From NCBI GenBank assembly GCA_023386555.1, contig JAEWJK010000005.1:124001-188000 (forward strand): a DNA stretch of 64,000 nucleotides. The letters are read 5' to 3'. This DNA comes from Bacteroidota bacterium. Its GTDB lineage: Bacteria > Bacteroidota > Bacteroidia > Chitinophagales > Chitinophagaceae. This document shows, one piece after another, positions 8,109 through 16,787 of the stretch. Numbering within the stretch: position 1 is the first letter of the stretch; every line of letters starts with the position of its first letter. The notes under the pieces are model-generated. The model was not told the DNA's origin, ran no database searches, and was given only the letters and a program-made list of their open reading frames with translations. Both the position numbers and the translations under genes were made by a program.

Positions 8109-9650
8109 ATGTCAACCGAAATGAAAGGTATCTGGAAAGTTATTGGTGCATCTTCAGTAGGAACATTGATCGAGTGGTACGACTTCTATATTTTTGGAAG
8201 CTTGGCAACCATTATCTCGGTAAAGTTTTTTCCGCCAGGCAATGCTACTGCAGCTTTTTTAGCAACGCTGGCAACATTTGCAGCAGGGTTCATCGTAAGA
8301 CCGTTCGGTGCTTTGGTGTTTGGTAGATTAGGTGATCTTATAGGACGAAAACATACATTCTTACTTACGTTAGTCATAATGGGAATTTCCACTTTTCTCA
8401 TCGGTTGTATTCCATCTTATGAGAATTTTCATTGGGCACCTGCAGTCATTCTTGTCCTAAGATTGTTACAGGGTCTTGCCCTAGGTGGAGAATATGGAGG
8501 AGCTGCGACTTATGTTGCCGAACATTCACCAAAAAACAAAAGAGGATTTTATACAAGCTGGATTCAGACAACAGCTACACTCGGACTATTTGTTTCACTT
8601 ATCGTCATCATCACCATTCAAAAGCTGATGAGTGCTGAAGATTTTAATGAATGGGGTTGGAGATTACCTTTTCTGTTGAGCATTCTATTGGTTATTGTTT
8701 CGATTGTCATCAGAATGCGAATGAAGGAAAGTCCCTTGTTCGCTTCATTAAAAAAAGAGGGTAAGACATCTGTAAATCCACTGAAAGAAAGTTTTGGCCA
8801 TAAGCTGAACCTGAAAATGGTTTTACTGGCTTTGTTTGGTGCAACAATGGGTCAGGGAGTTGTTTGGTACACCAGTCAATTCTATGCACAAACTTTCATG
8901 TTGAAGACCTGCAACATAGAATCAACTCAAGCCAATACCTGGATTGGAATCGCACTATTATTAGCTACCCCATTCTTTGTATTCTTTGGCTGGCTGAGTG
9001 ATAAGATCGGCAGAAAATGGATAATGATGGCTGGTTTATTACTTGCAATAATCTGTTACCGTCCAATCTTTAATGCCATGTACCAGATGAGTGATACAAA
9101 CCAGAAAGAAATTGTAACAGAAGATGTAGATTTTATTTCTACACCTAATAAAACAATAGCAGGAGATTCTGTCATCACATCAAAGCGATACACCTTTTTC
9201 ACAGATGGCAGCATACTTTTCAGCACAAGCACCATCACTAAAAAAGAGATGGAATCAAATACTATCTCTTCAAAGGTTCCTGCACCACATCAACCAAAGA
9301 TCACTAATACAATTACATTAGCAAACAGTTACCAATGGAAATTCATTGGTCTCATATTCATTCTTGTATTGTTTGTAACAATGGTGTACGGACCAATAGC
9401 TGCATTCCTCGTTGAATTATTTCCAACAAAGATTCGTTATACATCAATGAGTCTTCCATATCATATTGGTAATGGTGTTTTTGGTGGATTAGTTCCTTTC
9501 ATTGGTATTTTGATTGTTGAGTTTAGCAAAACAGAATCAAATCCAACCGGTAATCCGTTAGCAGGATTGTGGTACCCGATATTAGTTGCTGCTGTATGTT
9601 TTGTAATAGGAGCAGTGTATTTATCCAATAAAAAATCAAAACATGAATAG
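8109..9650 (+). CDS. MFS transporter, metabolite:H+ symporter (MHS) type
   Basis: 513 residues with 12 predicted membrane segments. The MHS signature SSVGTLIEWYDFYIFGSLA is at the N-terminus, and the loop 2-3 motif GRLGDLIGRKHTF and its repeat GWLSDKIGRKW are present. MHS proteins (ProP, KgtP and ShiA types) bring small solutes such as osmolytes or dicarboxylates into the cytoplasm with protons. An unusual soluble stretch of about 85 residues (around 320-405, Thr/Ser/Ile-rich, IVTEDVDFISTPNKTIAG onward) interrupts the C-terminal half. The next gene starts 8 bases before this one ends, so the two are coupled. The substrate cannot be told from sequence; acetate, pyruvate or dicarboxylate would fit beside acs. 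Confidence 0.88.
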   Translation: MSTEMKGIWKVIGASSVGTLIEWYDFYIFGSLATIISVKFFPPGNATAAFLATLATFAAGFIVRPFGALVFGRLGDLIGRKHTFLLTLVIMGISTFLIGCIPSYENFHWAPAVILVLRLLQGLALGGEYGGAATYVAEHSPKNKRGFYTSWIQTTATLGLFVSLIVIITIQKLMSAEDFNEWGWRLPFLLSILLVIVSIVIRMRMKESPLFASLKKEGKTSVNPLKESFGHKLNLKMVLLALFGATMGQGVVWYTSQFYAQTFMLKTCNIESTQANTWIGIALLLATPFFVFFGWLSDKIGRKWIMMAGLLLAIICYRPIFNAMYQMSDTNQKEIVTEDVDFISTPNKTIAGDSVITSKRYTFFTDGSILFSTSTITKKEMESNTISSKVPAPHQPKITNTITLANSYQWKFIGLIFILVLFVTMVYGPIAAFLVELFPTKIRYTSMSLPYHIGNGVFGGLVPFIGILIVEFSKTESNPTGNPLAGLWYPILVAAVCFVIGAVYLSNKKSKHE

Positions 9651-9870
9651 CCTTAAAAAATATCTCGGGATTGTGTGGATGCTATTAGGCCCTGCAGCTA
9701 TTGCATTTTTGATATGGCAGGCAGCAGAAAAATTATCAAAGCCAACAGCAACAAGTGATGAATGGATTCAATGGAGCATCATTATATTCATATTTACACC
9801 AATAGCAATCGGTATGGTAATATTTGGATGGTATGCATGGAACAAAGAGTATGATCATGTAGAAGAATAA
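9643..9870 (+). CDS. Small two-helix membrane protein paired with the MFS transporter
   Basis: 75 residues. Two transmembrane helices (LGIVWMLLGPAAIAFLIW and WSIIIFIFTPIAIGMVIFGW) are joined by a short polar linker (KLSKPTATSDEWIQ), and the tail is acidic (EYDHVEE). It overlaps the transporter gene by 8 bases, so the two are almost certainly translated together. I recall such proteins as DUF6814, found beside MHS transporters in Bacteroidota, but I am unsure of the number. It may be an accessory subunit or stabiliser of the transporter; this is inference from gene order. Confidence 0.78.
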   Translation: MNSLKKYLGIVWMLLGPAAIAFLIWQAAEKLSKPTATSDEWIQWSIIIFIFTPIAIGMVIFGWYAWNKEYDHVEE

Positions 9871-9881
9871 TTATGAACTAT

Positions 9882-9950
9882 AGGCAAGTGCTGCTATTAA
9901 GCTTTACTTGCGTCGCACTCTTCCGGTTACTGTACAATATTCAGCAACCA
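9882..9950 (-). repeat. Dispersed intergenic repeat, copy 4 (GTGCGACGCAA core, long)
   Basis: On the minus strand: GGTTGCTGAATATTGTACAG, TAACCGGAAGAGTGCGACGC and AAGTAAAGCTTAATAGCAGC. It shares its left flank with the copy at 32.4 kb and its right flank with copy 2, and is the longest clear copy in the window. Confidence 0.78.
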
Positions 9951-10010
9951 CAGAGTTAGCTTTAACAGCTTTAAAATTTGCTTTCTATTACCTTTGAACA
10001 AAAGCGGTGA

Positions 10011-10925
10011 ATGTCTATCGAAGTAAAGAATCTTACCAAGATCTACGGAGAACAAAAAGCAGTCAATAATATTTCATTCTCTCTTAATAAAGGTGAGATT
10101 GTTGGCTTTCTGGGTCCGAATGGTGCCGGGAAAAGCACCACAATGAAGATCATTACTGGTTATCTTAAAGCTAATACCGGTGTAGTAAAAGTTGCAGGTA
10201 TAGATGTTAATGCAGATTCGATTTCAGTAAAGAAAAAGATCGGCTATTTACCTGAAGCCAATCCTTTGTATTATGAGATGTACGTAAAAGAGTATTTGGA
10301 ATTTATTGCAGGAGTACACCAAATTCAAAATCCTAAAAATAAAATTCAGAACGTAATTGAATTAACCGGATTACAGGTTGAACAAAAGAAAAAACTTGGT
10401 CAACTTTCCAAAGGGTATAAACAACGAGCCGGACTTGCTGCAGCATTAATTCATGATCCTGAAGTGTTGATATTGGATGAACCAACCAGTGGATTAGATC
10501 CCAACCAGATCATTGAGATCAGGAATGTGATTAAGGAACAGGGCAAGAATAAAACCGTGCTCTTCTCATCTCATATTTTACAGGAAGTAGAGGCTATTTG
10601 CGATAGAGTGATAATTATTAATAAAGGCGAACTTGTAGCTGATGATAAGTTGAGTAATCTAAGAAACAGGAATGCATCCTCAAATTCAGTAAGAGTTTCT
10701 TTTAAAGAAGTTTTGGAAGCAGAATGGTTACAACGTTTGCCTGCCAGCGAATCAGTTAATAAAATCGATAGCAATACCTGGCAGATCAGTACAAAAAAAC
10801 CGGAAGAGCTAAGAAAGCAGTTGCTTGAATTGTCTTTGCAGCACAACCTGAATATCGTTTCTTTGCAAACCGAAGGCAACAGTCTGGAAGACGTGTTTCG
10901 TGAGTTGACGAAGAGTAAAAAATAG
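10011..10925 (+). CDS. gldA: ABC transporter ATP-binding protein, GldA type
   Basis: 304 residues: one ABC ATPase domain plus the C-terminal extension seen in GldA and related export ATPases. Walker A is GPNGAGKST, the signature is LSKGYKQRAGLAAAL, and Walker B is VLILDEPTSGLDP, with the switch histidine in SSHILQEVE. GldA works with the membrane proteins GldF and GldG in gliding bacteria; here neither is adjacent. The N-terminal region through IGYLPEANPLYYEMYVKEYL matches GldA as I remember it. Without the partner genes in view, a generic ABC-2 exporter ATPase remains an alternative. Confidence 0.8.
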   Translation: MSIEVKNLTKIYGEQKAVNNISFSLNKGEIVGFLGPNGAGKSTTMKIITGYLKANTGVVKVAGIDVNADSISVKKKIGYLPEANPLYYEMYVKEYLEFIAGVHQIQNPKNKIQNVIELTGLQVEQKKKLGQLSKGYKQRAGLAAALIHDPEVLILDEPTSGLDPNQIIEIRNVIKEQGKNKTVLFSSHILQEVEAICDRVIIINKGELVADDKLSNLRNRNASSNSVRVSFKEVLEAEWLQRLPASESVNKIDSNTWQISTKKPEELRKQLLELSLQHNLNIVSLQTEGNSLEDVFRELTKSKK

Positions 10926-10990
10926 CAGCATCGCTGCGACATATTAGTAGGATTTTTTTATTGTGTTTTACAAGCTGCGTAGCTGCGAAA
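10925..10990 (+). repeat. Degenerate fragment of the dispersed repeat
   Basis: GCAGCATCGCTGCGAC at 10925-10940 resembles the GCAGCATCGTTGCGTCGCA end of the copy at 23.65 kb, and CTGCGTAGCTGCGA follows 35 bases later. It is too diverged to count as a full copy. It sits between the gldA stop and the next clear copy. Confidence 0.4.
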
Positions 10991-11012
10991 CCTCAAAGTT
11001 GCAATTATAGCT

Positions 11013-11047
11013 AACAGATGAAGTGATGCGACGCAAGGAACGATGCT
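11013..11047 (+). repeat. Dispersed intergenic repeat, copy 5 (TGCGACGCAA core)
   Basis: AACAGATGAAGTGATGCGAC then GCAAGGAACGATGC: the core and the CGATGC end are present with a 3-base difference between them. It lies 60 bases upstream of the enolase start. Confidence 0.62.
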
Positions 11048-11106
11048 ATGAAATACATCAACTGGTATTATAATATCAAATTTTAAATCTAAATCTCAAA
11101 TTTCTT

Positions 11107-12396
11107 ATGAGTGTTATCATCGAAGTTCATGCAAGACAAATTTTAGACAGTCGTGGAAATCCAACTGTAGAAGTAGATGTAATTACCGATGAAGGTGCAA
11201 TGGGTAGAGCTGCTGTACCAAGTGGTGCCAGTACAGGTATTCATGAAGCTGTTGAATTAAGAGATAACGATAAGAAAAAGTATGTTGGTAAAGGTGTGTT
11301 GAAAGCAGTGAAGAATGTGAATGAAGTGATTGCTGAGAATTTGGCCGGACAAGATGTTGCTCAACAGGCTGCGATTGATGAATTACTTATTGAAATAGAT
11401 GGCACAGCCAATAAATCCAAACTGGGAGCAAATGCAATGCTGGCTGTTAGTATGGCTGTTGCAAAAGCTGCGGCAGAAGAAGCTGCATTGCCATTATTCA
11501 GATATGTCGGCGGAACCAATGCAAAAACACTTCCTGTTCCGATGATGAATATTTTGAACGGTGGTGCACATGCTGATAATAAAATTGACTTCCAGGAATT
11601 CATGGTGATGCCTGTTGGTGCAAAAACTTTCAGTGAAGGATTGAGGTGGGGTGTTGAAATATTTCATGCATTGAAATCTGTTTTAAAGAAAGCTGGTTAC
11701 AGCACCAATGTTGGTGATGAAGGTGGATTTGCACCAAACATAAAAAGCAATGAAGAAGCTATTGAAACAGTTTTGGAAGCTATCAGTGCTGCCGGATATA
11801 AAACAGGATCACAAATTCTTATTGCGATGGATGCTGCCAACAGTGAATTGTGGGATAGCAAGAAGAAAAAGTATGTTTTCCATAAGAGCAATGGAAAGGA
11901 AATGAGCAGCGAACAATTGGTGAAATACTGGGAGAAATGGGTGAAGCAATATCCGATTGCATCTATTGAAGACGGCATGGCCGAAGACGATTGGAATGGG
12001 TGGAAATTATTGACTGAGACTATCGGAGATCGTTGTCAGCTGGTGGGGGATGATCTTTTTGTAACCAATGTAACAAGATTACAACAAGGTATTGATAAAG
12101 GAATTGGAAATGGATTACTGGTGAAAGTAAACCAGATCGGTACTGTTACCGAAACAATCAATGCTGTTACATTGGCTCAACACAACGGCTATAATACCAT
12201 CATGAGTCATAGAAGTGGTGAAACAGAAGATACTACTATTGCAGATCTGGCTGTTGCATTGAATTGCGGACAGATAAAAACCGGTTCTGCATCAAGAACA
12301 GATAGAATGGCTAAATACAATCAATTGATCAGAATTGAAGAAATGTTGGGTAGTACAGCCATTTATCCTGGTGGAAAACTGAAGTTTGGTAAATAA
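11107..12396 (+). CDS. eno: Enolase (phosphopyruvate hydratase)
   Basis: 429 residues, the standard bacterial length. It interconverts 2-phosphoglycerate and phosphoenolpyruvate in glycolysis. Visible signatures are the N-terminal ARQILDSRGNPTVEVDV, the loop PSGASTGIHEAVELRD, metal-ligand regions AMDAANSELW, SIEDGMAEDDW and LVGDDLFVTN, and the family signature LLVKVNQIGTVTET with catalytic Lys340. The following SHRSGETEDTTIADLAVAL is also standard. It is a single gene with a terminator directly after it. The start ATG is certain from the conserved MSVIIEVHARQILDSRGNP. Confidence 0.98.
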   Translation: MSVIIEVHARQILDSRGNPTVEVDVITDEGAMGRAAVPSGASTGIHEAVELRDNDKKKYVGKGVLKAVKNVNEVIAENLAGQDVAQQAAIDELLIEIDGTANKSKLGANAMLAVSMAVAKAAAEEAALPLFRYVGGTNAKTLPVPMMNILNGGAHADNKIDFQEFMVMPVGAKTFSEGLRWGVEIFHALKSVLKKAGYSTNVGDEGGFAPNIKSNEEAIETVLEAISAAGYKTGSQILIAMDAANSELWDSKKKKYVFHKSNGKEMSSEQLVKYWEKWVKQYPIASIEDGMAEDDWNGWKLLTETIGDRCQLVGDDLFVTNVTRLQQGIDKGIGNGLLVKVNQIGTVTETINAVTLAQHNGYNTIMSHRSGETEDTTIADLAVALNCGQIKTGSASRTDRMAKYNQLIRIEEMLGSTAIYPGGKLKFGK

Positions 12397-12431
12397 TCTT
12401 TCCACTTCTTTTATAGAAATGAAATAAGCTT

Positions 12432-12469
12432 AAGCAGATGTTCTAATTTAGTTGGGCATCTGCTTTTTT
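12432..12469 (+). terminator. Terminator after eno
   Basis: A 9-bp stem, AAGCAGATG / CATCTGCTT, has a 16-base loop and a T run that touches the start codon of the next gene. Confidence 0.75.
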
Positions 12470-12766
12470 ATGAAAATTCTCAAAAAGCTCATAAAAGTTC
12501 TCCGTAATAAATACCTGGTAGCTTTATCAGTCTTTCTGCTTTGGGTGCTTTTTTTCGACAGCCGTGATATGTTCAGCCAGTTAGAAAAAAAAGCCGAGCT
12601 TAACAGTTTATTAGAAAGCAAGAAATTTTACGAATCTGAAATAGCGGCAGCAAAGAAGCAATTAGCTGATATTCAAAATAATGCTGCTGCACTGGAAAAG
12701 ATAGCAAGGGAAAAATACAAGATGAAAAAGCCTAACGAGGACCTGTTTTTAGTAGAAGAACAATAA
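12470..12766 (+). CDS. FtsB/DivIC-type septum formation protein
   Basis: 98 residues from the ATG at 12470; a longer frame from an upstream TTG runs through the eno terminator and is rejected. It has a short basic N-terminus (MKILKKLIKVLRNK), one membrane helix (YLVALSVFLLWVLFF) and then a coiled coil (QLEKKAELNSLLESKKFYES and onward). The C-terminal LEKIAREKYKMKKPNEDLFL block is diagnostic for the FtsB/DivIC family. These proteins form part of the FtsQLB divisome complex in the inner membrane with the coiled coil outside. The position just after eno matches the usual eno-ftsB order in many bacteria. Confidence 0.9.
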   Translation: MKILKKLIKVLRNKYLVALSVFLLWVLFFDSRDMFSQLEKKAELNSLLESKKFYESEIAAAKKQLADIQNNAAALEKIAREKYKMKKPNEDLFLVEEQ

Positions 12767-12858
12767 AAAATTATTGTTTCTACAGCCGCTTCGGACAATA
12801 AGCTACCCCTATCAGCGTTTTAGAAAAGACATTGGATTTCTGGATTTAATCGTTTCGT

Positions 12859-13092
12859 ATGCAAAATTTTACTCCGGAGGAGCTTATTCAGTATTTGTAT
12901 GGTGAAGCTTCTCAAGAAAAGGTTCAGGAAATTGAAAAGGCTTTGCAGACTGACTGGAGTTTACAGCAAAAGATCGTTGTACTGAAAGAATCTCAGCAAC
13001 AATTAAATGCGATGAAATTACATCAGCCTAGAAAACAAGCTGTGTCGGCTATTCTGGATTATGCAAGACAAACAACAGCGGTAGAACAGTAG
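12859..13092 (+). CDS. Small hypothetical protein upstream of nth
   Basis: 77 residues, soluble and helical: MQNFTPEELIQYLYGEAS, then a Gln-rich helix (DWSLQQKIVVLKESQQQLN) and a short tail. The start resembles the N-terminal anti-sigma (zinc-finger-like) segment of Bacteroidota regulators, in which ELIQYLYGE.S is common, but there is no membrane helix or zinc ligand set, so it is not a full anti-sigma factor. It lies 39 bases before nth, probably in one transcript. Function unknown. Confidence 0.7.
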   Translation: MQNFTPEELIQYLYGEASQEKVQEIEKALQTDWSLQQKIVVLKESQQQLNAMKLHQPRKQAVSAILDYARQTTAVEQ

Positions 13093-13131
13093 GCCTTCAA
13101 TTATTTTCTCAAACCGGTATCTTCGATTCTT

Positions 13132-13797
13132 ATGACAAGGAAAGACAGATACCGGTTTTCTATTGAGTATTTTCAGGAAAAATACCCTGACGCTGAAACG
13201 GAACTTATTTATGATAATCCATACCAACTATTGGTTGCAGTAATACTTTCAGCTCAGTGCACTGATAAGAGAGTAAACCTTACTACTCCTGCGATTTTTG
13301 AAAAGTATCCTTCCCCCAAAGAACTTTCAGAGGCAACATTTGAAGAATTGTTTTCATTAATAAAAAGCATTTCCTATCCAAATAACAAAACAAAACATTT
13401 GATAGGAATGGGTCAGATGTTGATGGAAAAATTCAATGCCACCGTTCCAATGACGGTGGAAGAATTGGTTCAATTACCTGGTGTTGGACGAAAAACTGCT
13501 AATGTTATCACTTCTGTAATAGATCAACAACCAAATATGGCTGTGGATACACATGTATTTCGTGTATCTGCCAGAATAGGGTTAACAATTAATGCTACAA
13601 CACCGTTAGCTACGGAAAAGCAGTTAATTAAAGATGTTCCGAAAGAACTGGTGCATAAGTTTCATCACTGGTTAATTCTGCATGGAAGATATATATGTGT
13701 AGCTCGAAACCCAAAGTGTGAAGTGTGTGGATTGAGGCCAGTTTGCAGGTTTTATCAGAAACTAAAAAAGCCTTTGGAGCAACAGTTTGGCCAATAA
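13132..13797 (+). CDS. nth: Endonuclease III
   Basis: 221 residues. A bifunctional DNA glycosylase/AP lyase that removes oxidised pyrimidines in base-excision repair. The helix-hairpin-helix is LPGVGRKTANVI at 115-126 with catalytic Lys121, and the catalytic Asp139 lies in AVDTHVFRVS. The C-terminal [4Fe-4S] cluster loop has the exact C-x6-C-x2-C-x5-C spacing (CVARNPKCEVCGLRPVC). All catalytic residues are in place. The adjacent upstream ORF has no known link to repair. Confidence 0.97.
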   Translation: MTRKDRYRFSIEYFQEKYPDAETELIYDNPYQLLVAVILSAQCTDKRVNLTTPAIFEKYPSPKELSEATFEELFSLIKSISYPNNKTKHLIGMGQMLMEKFNATVPMTVEELVQLPGVGRKTANVITSVIDQQPNMAVDTHVFRVSARIGLTINATTPLATEKQLIKDVPKELVHKFHHWLILHGRYICVARNPKCEVCGLRPVCRFYQKLKKPLEQQFGQ

Positions 13798-13859
13798 ACG
13801 AATCTTTTTTTCGTTATTTGCAAACAATTATTAACCGGACTAAAGGTAAAGCAAGTAAA

Positions 13860-14744
13860 ATGAGAGTTTTTACAACCATAATTTTGGTGTGCCTTTCAGT
13901 GTTCACAGCAAAATCACAGTACTATTATTACAACAATAACTATTACGATAAAGATCTCGTCTGGGAGGTTGGTGCATCAGCAGGACTGATGACCGGAGTA
14001 ACCGATATAGGGTCAAAAAAAGGTATTTTCCCAAACTTTAAAGCGTCTCAAACAAATGCAAGCATTTATGTTGGTGCAATGTACCAGAATATTGCCGGAG
14101 CAAGATTAGAGCTGACATACGGAAGAATTGCAGGAGCTGATAGTTTAGGTGGTGCACATGAATGGCGAAATCTCAGTTATAGAACTCCTATCACACAAAT
14201 TGCATTAATAGGTGAATTTCATCCTTTGATGTTGAAATATTATGATGAGTTGCCAAAATTCTCCCCTTATATAGCAGCAGGTTTGGGATGGTTAAATTTT
14301 AATCCGCAGGCAAATCTTAATGGAAGATGGATAGACCTTCAACCTTTAAGAACCGAAGGACAAGGCTTTCCGGAAGCTGAAGCCTATCGCCAAGATACAA
14401 GACCGTATAAACTGTACACCTCTAGCCTTATAGGAGGAATAGGAGTAAAATATGATGCTGCACAACTCTTAACCGTTAGAGCAGAATTGCTTTACAATCA
14501 AACTTTCTCAGATTATCTTGATGATGCCAGTACATTTTATGTTGATCCCGCATGGTTTGATGCAAATCTTTCAGCAGCTAATGCTGCATTAGCACGACAA
14601 CTTTATGATAGAAGTGGTGAAAAGCCAACATCAGTAATTATAGATCCCGGCGACACTAGAGCAAGCTCAAAATCTAAAGATGGCTTCTTTACCTTTAATA
14701 TTAAAGTTGCTATTAACCTGGGCAGAACAAGAACAACAAACTAA
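13860..14744 (+). CDS. Outer-membrane beta-barrel protein (DUF6089-like)
   Basis: 294 residues from the ATG at 13860. The in-frame extension back to 13725 overlaps the end of nth and lacks a signal peptide, so I chose the later start. The signal peptide is MRVFTTIILVCLSVFTAKSQ, followed by a Tyr/Asn-rich stretch (YYYYNNNYYDKD). The rest is alternating aromatic beta-strands (ASIYVGAMYQNIAGARLELT, SPYIAAGLGWLNF and FFTFNIKVAINLG at the end), as in small OMP barrels. It looks like DUF6089-type proteins, but I cannot confirm this. No enzymatic motif is visible. Confidence 0.75.
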   Translation: MRVFTTIILVCLSVFTAKSQYYYYNNNYYDKDLVWEVGASAGLMTGVTDIGSKKGIFPNFKASQTNASIYVGAMYQNIAGARLELTYGRIAGADSLGGAHEWRNLSYRTPITQIALIGEFHPLMLKYYDELPKFSPYIAAGLGWLNFNPQANLNGRWIDLQPLRTEGQGFPEAEAYRQDTRPYKLYTSSLIGGIGVKYDAAQLLTVRAELLYNQTFSDYLDDASTFYVDPAWFDANLSAANAALARQLYDRSGEKPTSVIIDPGDTRASSKSKDGFFTFNIKVAINLGRTRTTN

Positions 14745-14754
14745 TTTTTAAATT

Positions 14755-14785
14755 AAGAAAGCCACTTTTTAGCGGCTTTCTTATT
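14755..14785. terminator. Bidirectional terminator
   Basis: AAGAAAGCC / GGCTTTCTT, a 9-bp stem with a 9-base loop, lies between the convergent 3' ends of the barrel gene and the korA-like gene. Confidence 0.8.
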
Positions 14786-16628
14786 ATAGTATTTTGGTGA
14801 TAAAGTCAACTAATTCAGTTTTAGTGATCGGCACTCCCTGGATTTTGTTGTAAGGTTTTGCATCAATTAAATATTGATCACGAATAATCTTTACTAACTG
14901 TCCATTATTAATTTCCGGAACAATTACTTTATCGAAGTTCTTTAATATCTCTCCCAGGTTTTTAGGAAAAGGTCTTACATATCTTAAATGTGCGTGACCA
15001 ACTTCATAACCTCGGGAGTTAAGTTCAAGCACAGCACTTTTTATTGATCCGAAAGTTGATCCCCAACCCAAAACCAGCACTTTTCCTTTCTCAACACCTG
15101 TATCAATTTTTTGTTCAGGAATATAATCAGCAATTCTATCAACTTTTTCTTGTCTCAGCTTAACCATCAGTTCATGATTCTCTGCTTCGTAACTGATGTT
15201 TCCTGTAATATTTTGTTTTTCCAATCCACCAATTCTGTGTTCCAATCCAGGTGTTCCAGGGATAGCCCAAGGTCTTGCAAGCTTTTCGTCTCTTGCATAT
15301 GAAAGATATTTCTCTTCTCCCTCGTTCAGTTGGGTTTTGAATGTAACCTCAATTGGTGCAAGATCATCACTCTTTGGAAATTTCCATGGCTCTGCACCAT
15401 TGGCAATATATCCATCACTTAACAGAATAACGGGAGTCATATGTTGAACTGCAATTCTTACAGCTTCATAAGCTGCTTCAAAACAATCACTTGGTGTTGA
15501 TGATGCAATGATCGGCATAGGACATTCTCCGTTTCTTCCATAATATGCCTGCATCAAATCACTTTGTTCCGTTTTTGTTGGTAATCCTGTTGATGGTCCG
15601 CCTCGTTGTATATTGATAATTACCAGTGGAATTTCCAACATCACAGCTAATCCCATTGCTTCACTTTTTAGCGCCATACCTGGTCCTGAAGTAGTGGTGA
15701 TACCTAACGAACCACCATACGAAGCACCAATAGCAGATGCAATACCGGCTATTTCATCTTCAGCCTGGAAAGTTCTAACACCAAAGTTTTTGTATTTACT
15801 TAGATCATGTAATATGTCTGAAGCCGGTGTTATTGGATATGTTCCAAGGAAAATTGGCAATCCACTTTTTTCACTCGCTGCAATTAAACCTAGTGAAAGA
15901 GCCTGGTTACCCATTACACTTCTGTATTGCCCTGAAGGTAGTTTTGCTTTTTCAACTTTGTATCTTGTAGTGAATGTTTCAGTTGTATCACCATAATTAT
16001 AACCGGCTTGCAAAACTTTAATGTTGCTTTGCAGGATAGTATCTTTTTTTCCAAACTTTTCCTTCAGAAAGTTGATGGTATTTTCTAAAGAACGGTTGTA
16101 CATCCAATAAACAAAGCCCAGTACAAACATATTCTTTGCACGGTCTCTTTCTTTTACACCTAATTCAGGAAAATCTTTCAGTGATTCACGGGTGAGTTTG
16201 GTAACATCAACCTTTATCACTTCATAAGATTCTAGGCTGTTATTTTCTAAAGGGTTTACGCCATCAGGATAATTGGCCAAACGTAAATTCTTTGAATCAA
16301 ATCCATCTACGTTAGCAATGATCTTTCCGCCGCTTTTCAAACTTCGAAGGTTGGCCTTTAAAGCAGCAGCATTCATGGCCACAAGTACATCACACATATC
16401 ACCAGGAGTAAACACTCTGTCGCTACTGAAGCGTAATTGAAATCCACTCACCCCTGCTAATGTTCCTTGCGGTGCTCTGATCTCAGCCGGAAAATCCGGA
16501 AAAGTGGCAAGGTCTATTCCTAAAAGAGCTGTATTGTTGGTGAACTGCTGACCGGTAAGCTGCATTCCATCTCCACTGTCTCCGGCGAATTTTATAACAA
16601 CATCCTGCAAGAGGGCTTCTTTTCTCAT
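14784..16628 (-). CDS. korA: 2-oxoacid:ferredoxin oxidoreductase, fused gamma-alpha subunit (KorA type)
   Basis: 614 residues. The N-terminal gamma domain (about 1-190, VVIKFAGDSGDGMQLTGQQF) is fused to the pyrimidine-binding alpha domain (about 215 onward: GNQALSLGLIAASEKSG, then FLGTYPITPASDILHDL and GITTTSGPGMALKSEAMGLA). This fused layout is typical of 2-oxoglutarate:ferredoxin oxidoreductase alpha subunits in aerobic Bacteroidota. The enzyme oxidatively decarboxylates a 2-oxoacid to its acyl-CoA and needs a beta subunit carrying thiamine diphosphate and an iron-sulfur cluster. That subunit (KorB) usually lies directly downstream; here the next gene is a convergent outer-membrane protein, so KorB must be elsewhere. 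2-Oxoglutarate as substrate is inference. Confidence 0.9.
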   Translation of the reverse strand: MRKEALLQDVVIKFAGDSGDGMQLTGQQFTNNTALLGIDLATFPDFPAEIRAPQGTLAGVSGFQLRFSSDRVFTPGDMCDVLVAMNAAALKANLRSLKSGGKIIANVDGFDSKNLRLANYPDGVNPLENNSLESYEVIKVDVTKLTRESLKDFPELGVKERDRAKNMFVLGFVYWMYNRSLENTINFLKEKFGKKDTILQSNIKVLQAGYNYGDTTETFTTRYKVEKAKLPSGQYRSVMGNQALSLGLIAASEKSGLPIFLGTYPITPASDILHDLSKYKNFGVRTFQAEDEIAGIASAIGASYGGSLGITTTSGPGMALKSEAMGLAVMLEIPLVIINIQRGGPSTGLPTKTEQSDLMQAYYGRNGECPMPIIASSTPSDCFEAAYEAVRIAVQHMTPVILLSDGYIANGAEPWKFPKSDDLAPIEVTFKTQLNEGEEKYLSYARDEKLARPWAIPGTPGLEHRIGGLEKQNITGNISYEAENHELMVKLRQEKVDRIADYIPEQKIDTGVEKGKVLVLGWGSTFGSIKSAVLELNSRGYEVGHAHLRYVRPFPKNLGEILKNFDKVIVPEINNGQLVKIIRDQYLIDAKPYNKIQGVPITKTELVDFITKIL

Positions 16629-16787
16629 CTTGTTTGTATTTGGCTTGCTAAGTTAAATGTATTTCATTCTGTTTTTCTGATCCTCGTCATCCTGAAGTTT
16701 CCGTTAAATCCTTGCAAATTGACAATGTCTTCTTTTTAGAATTCTGTTTATAGTATAATTTAGTTGTGGTTTCAGACCCTATGTTAT

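Noticed and set aside
13725..13859. Extended N-terminus of the outer-membrane barrel
   Set aside because: It overlaps nth and lacks a signal peptide; the ATG at 13860 begins a clean one.
15613..15996. 127-codon frame on the plus strand opposite korA
   Set aside because: It lies wholly within the well-supported korA gene and has no domain or start signal of its own.
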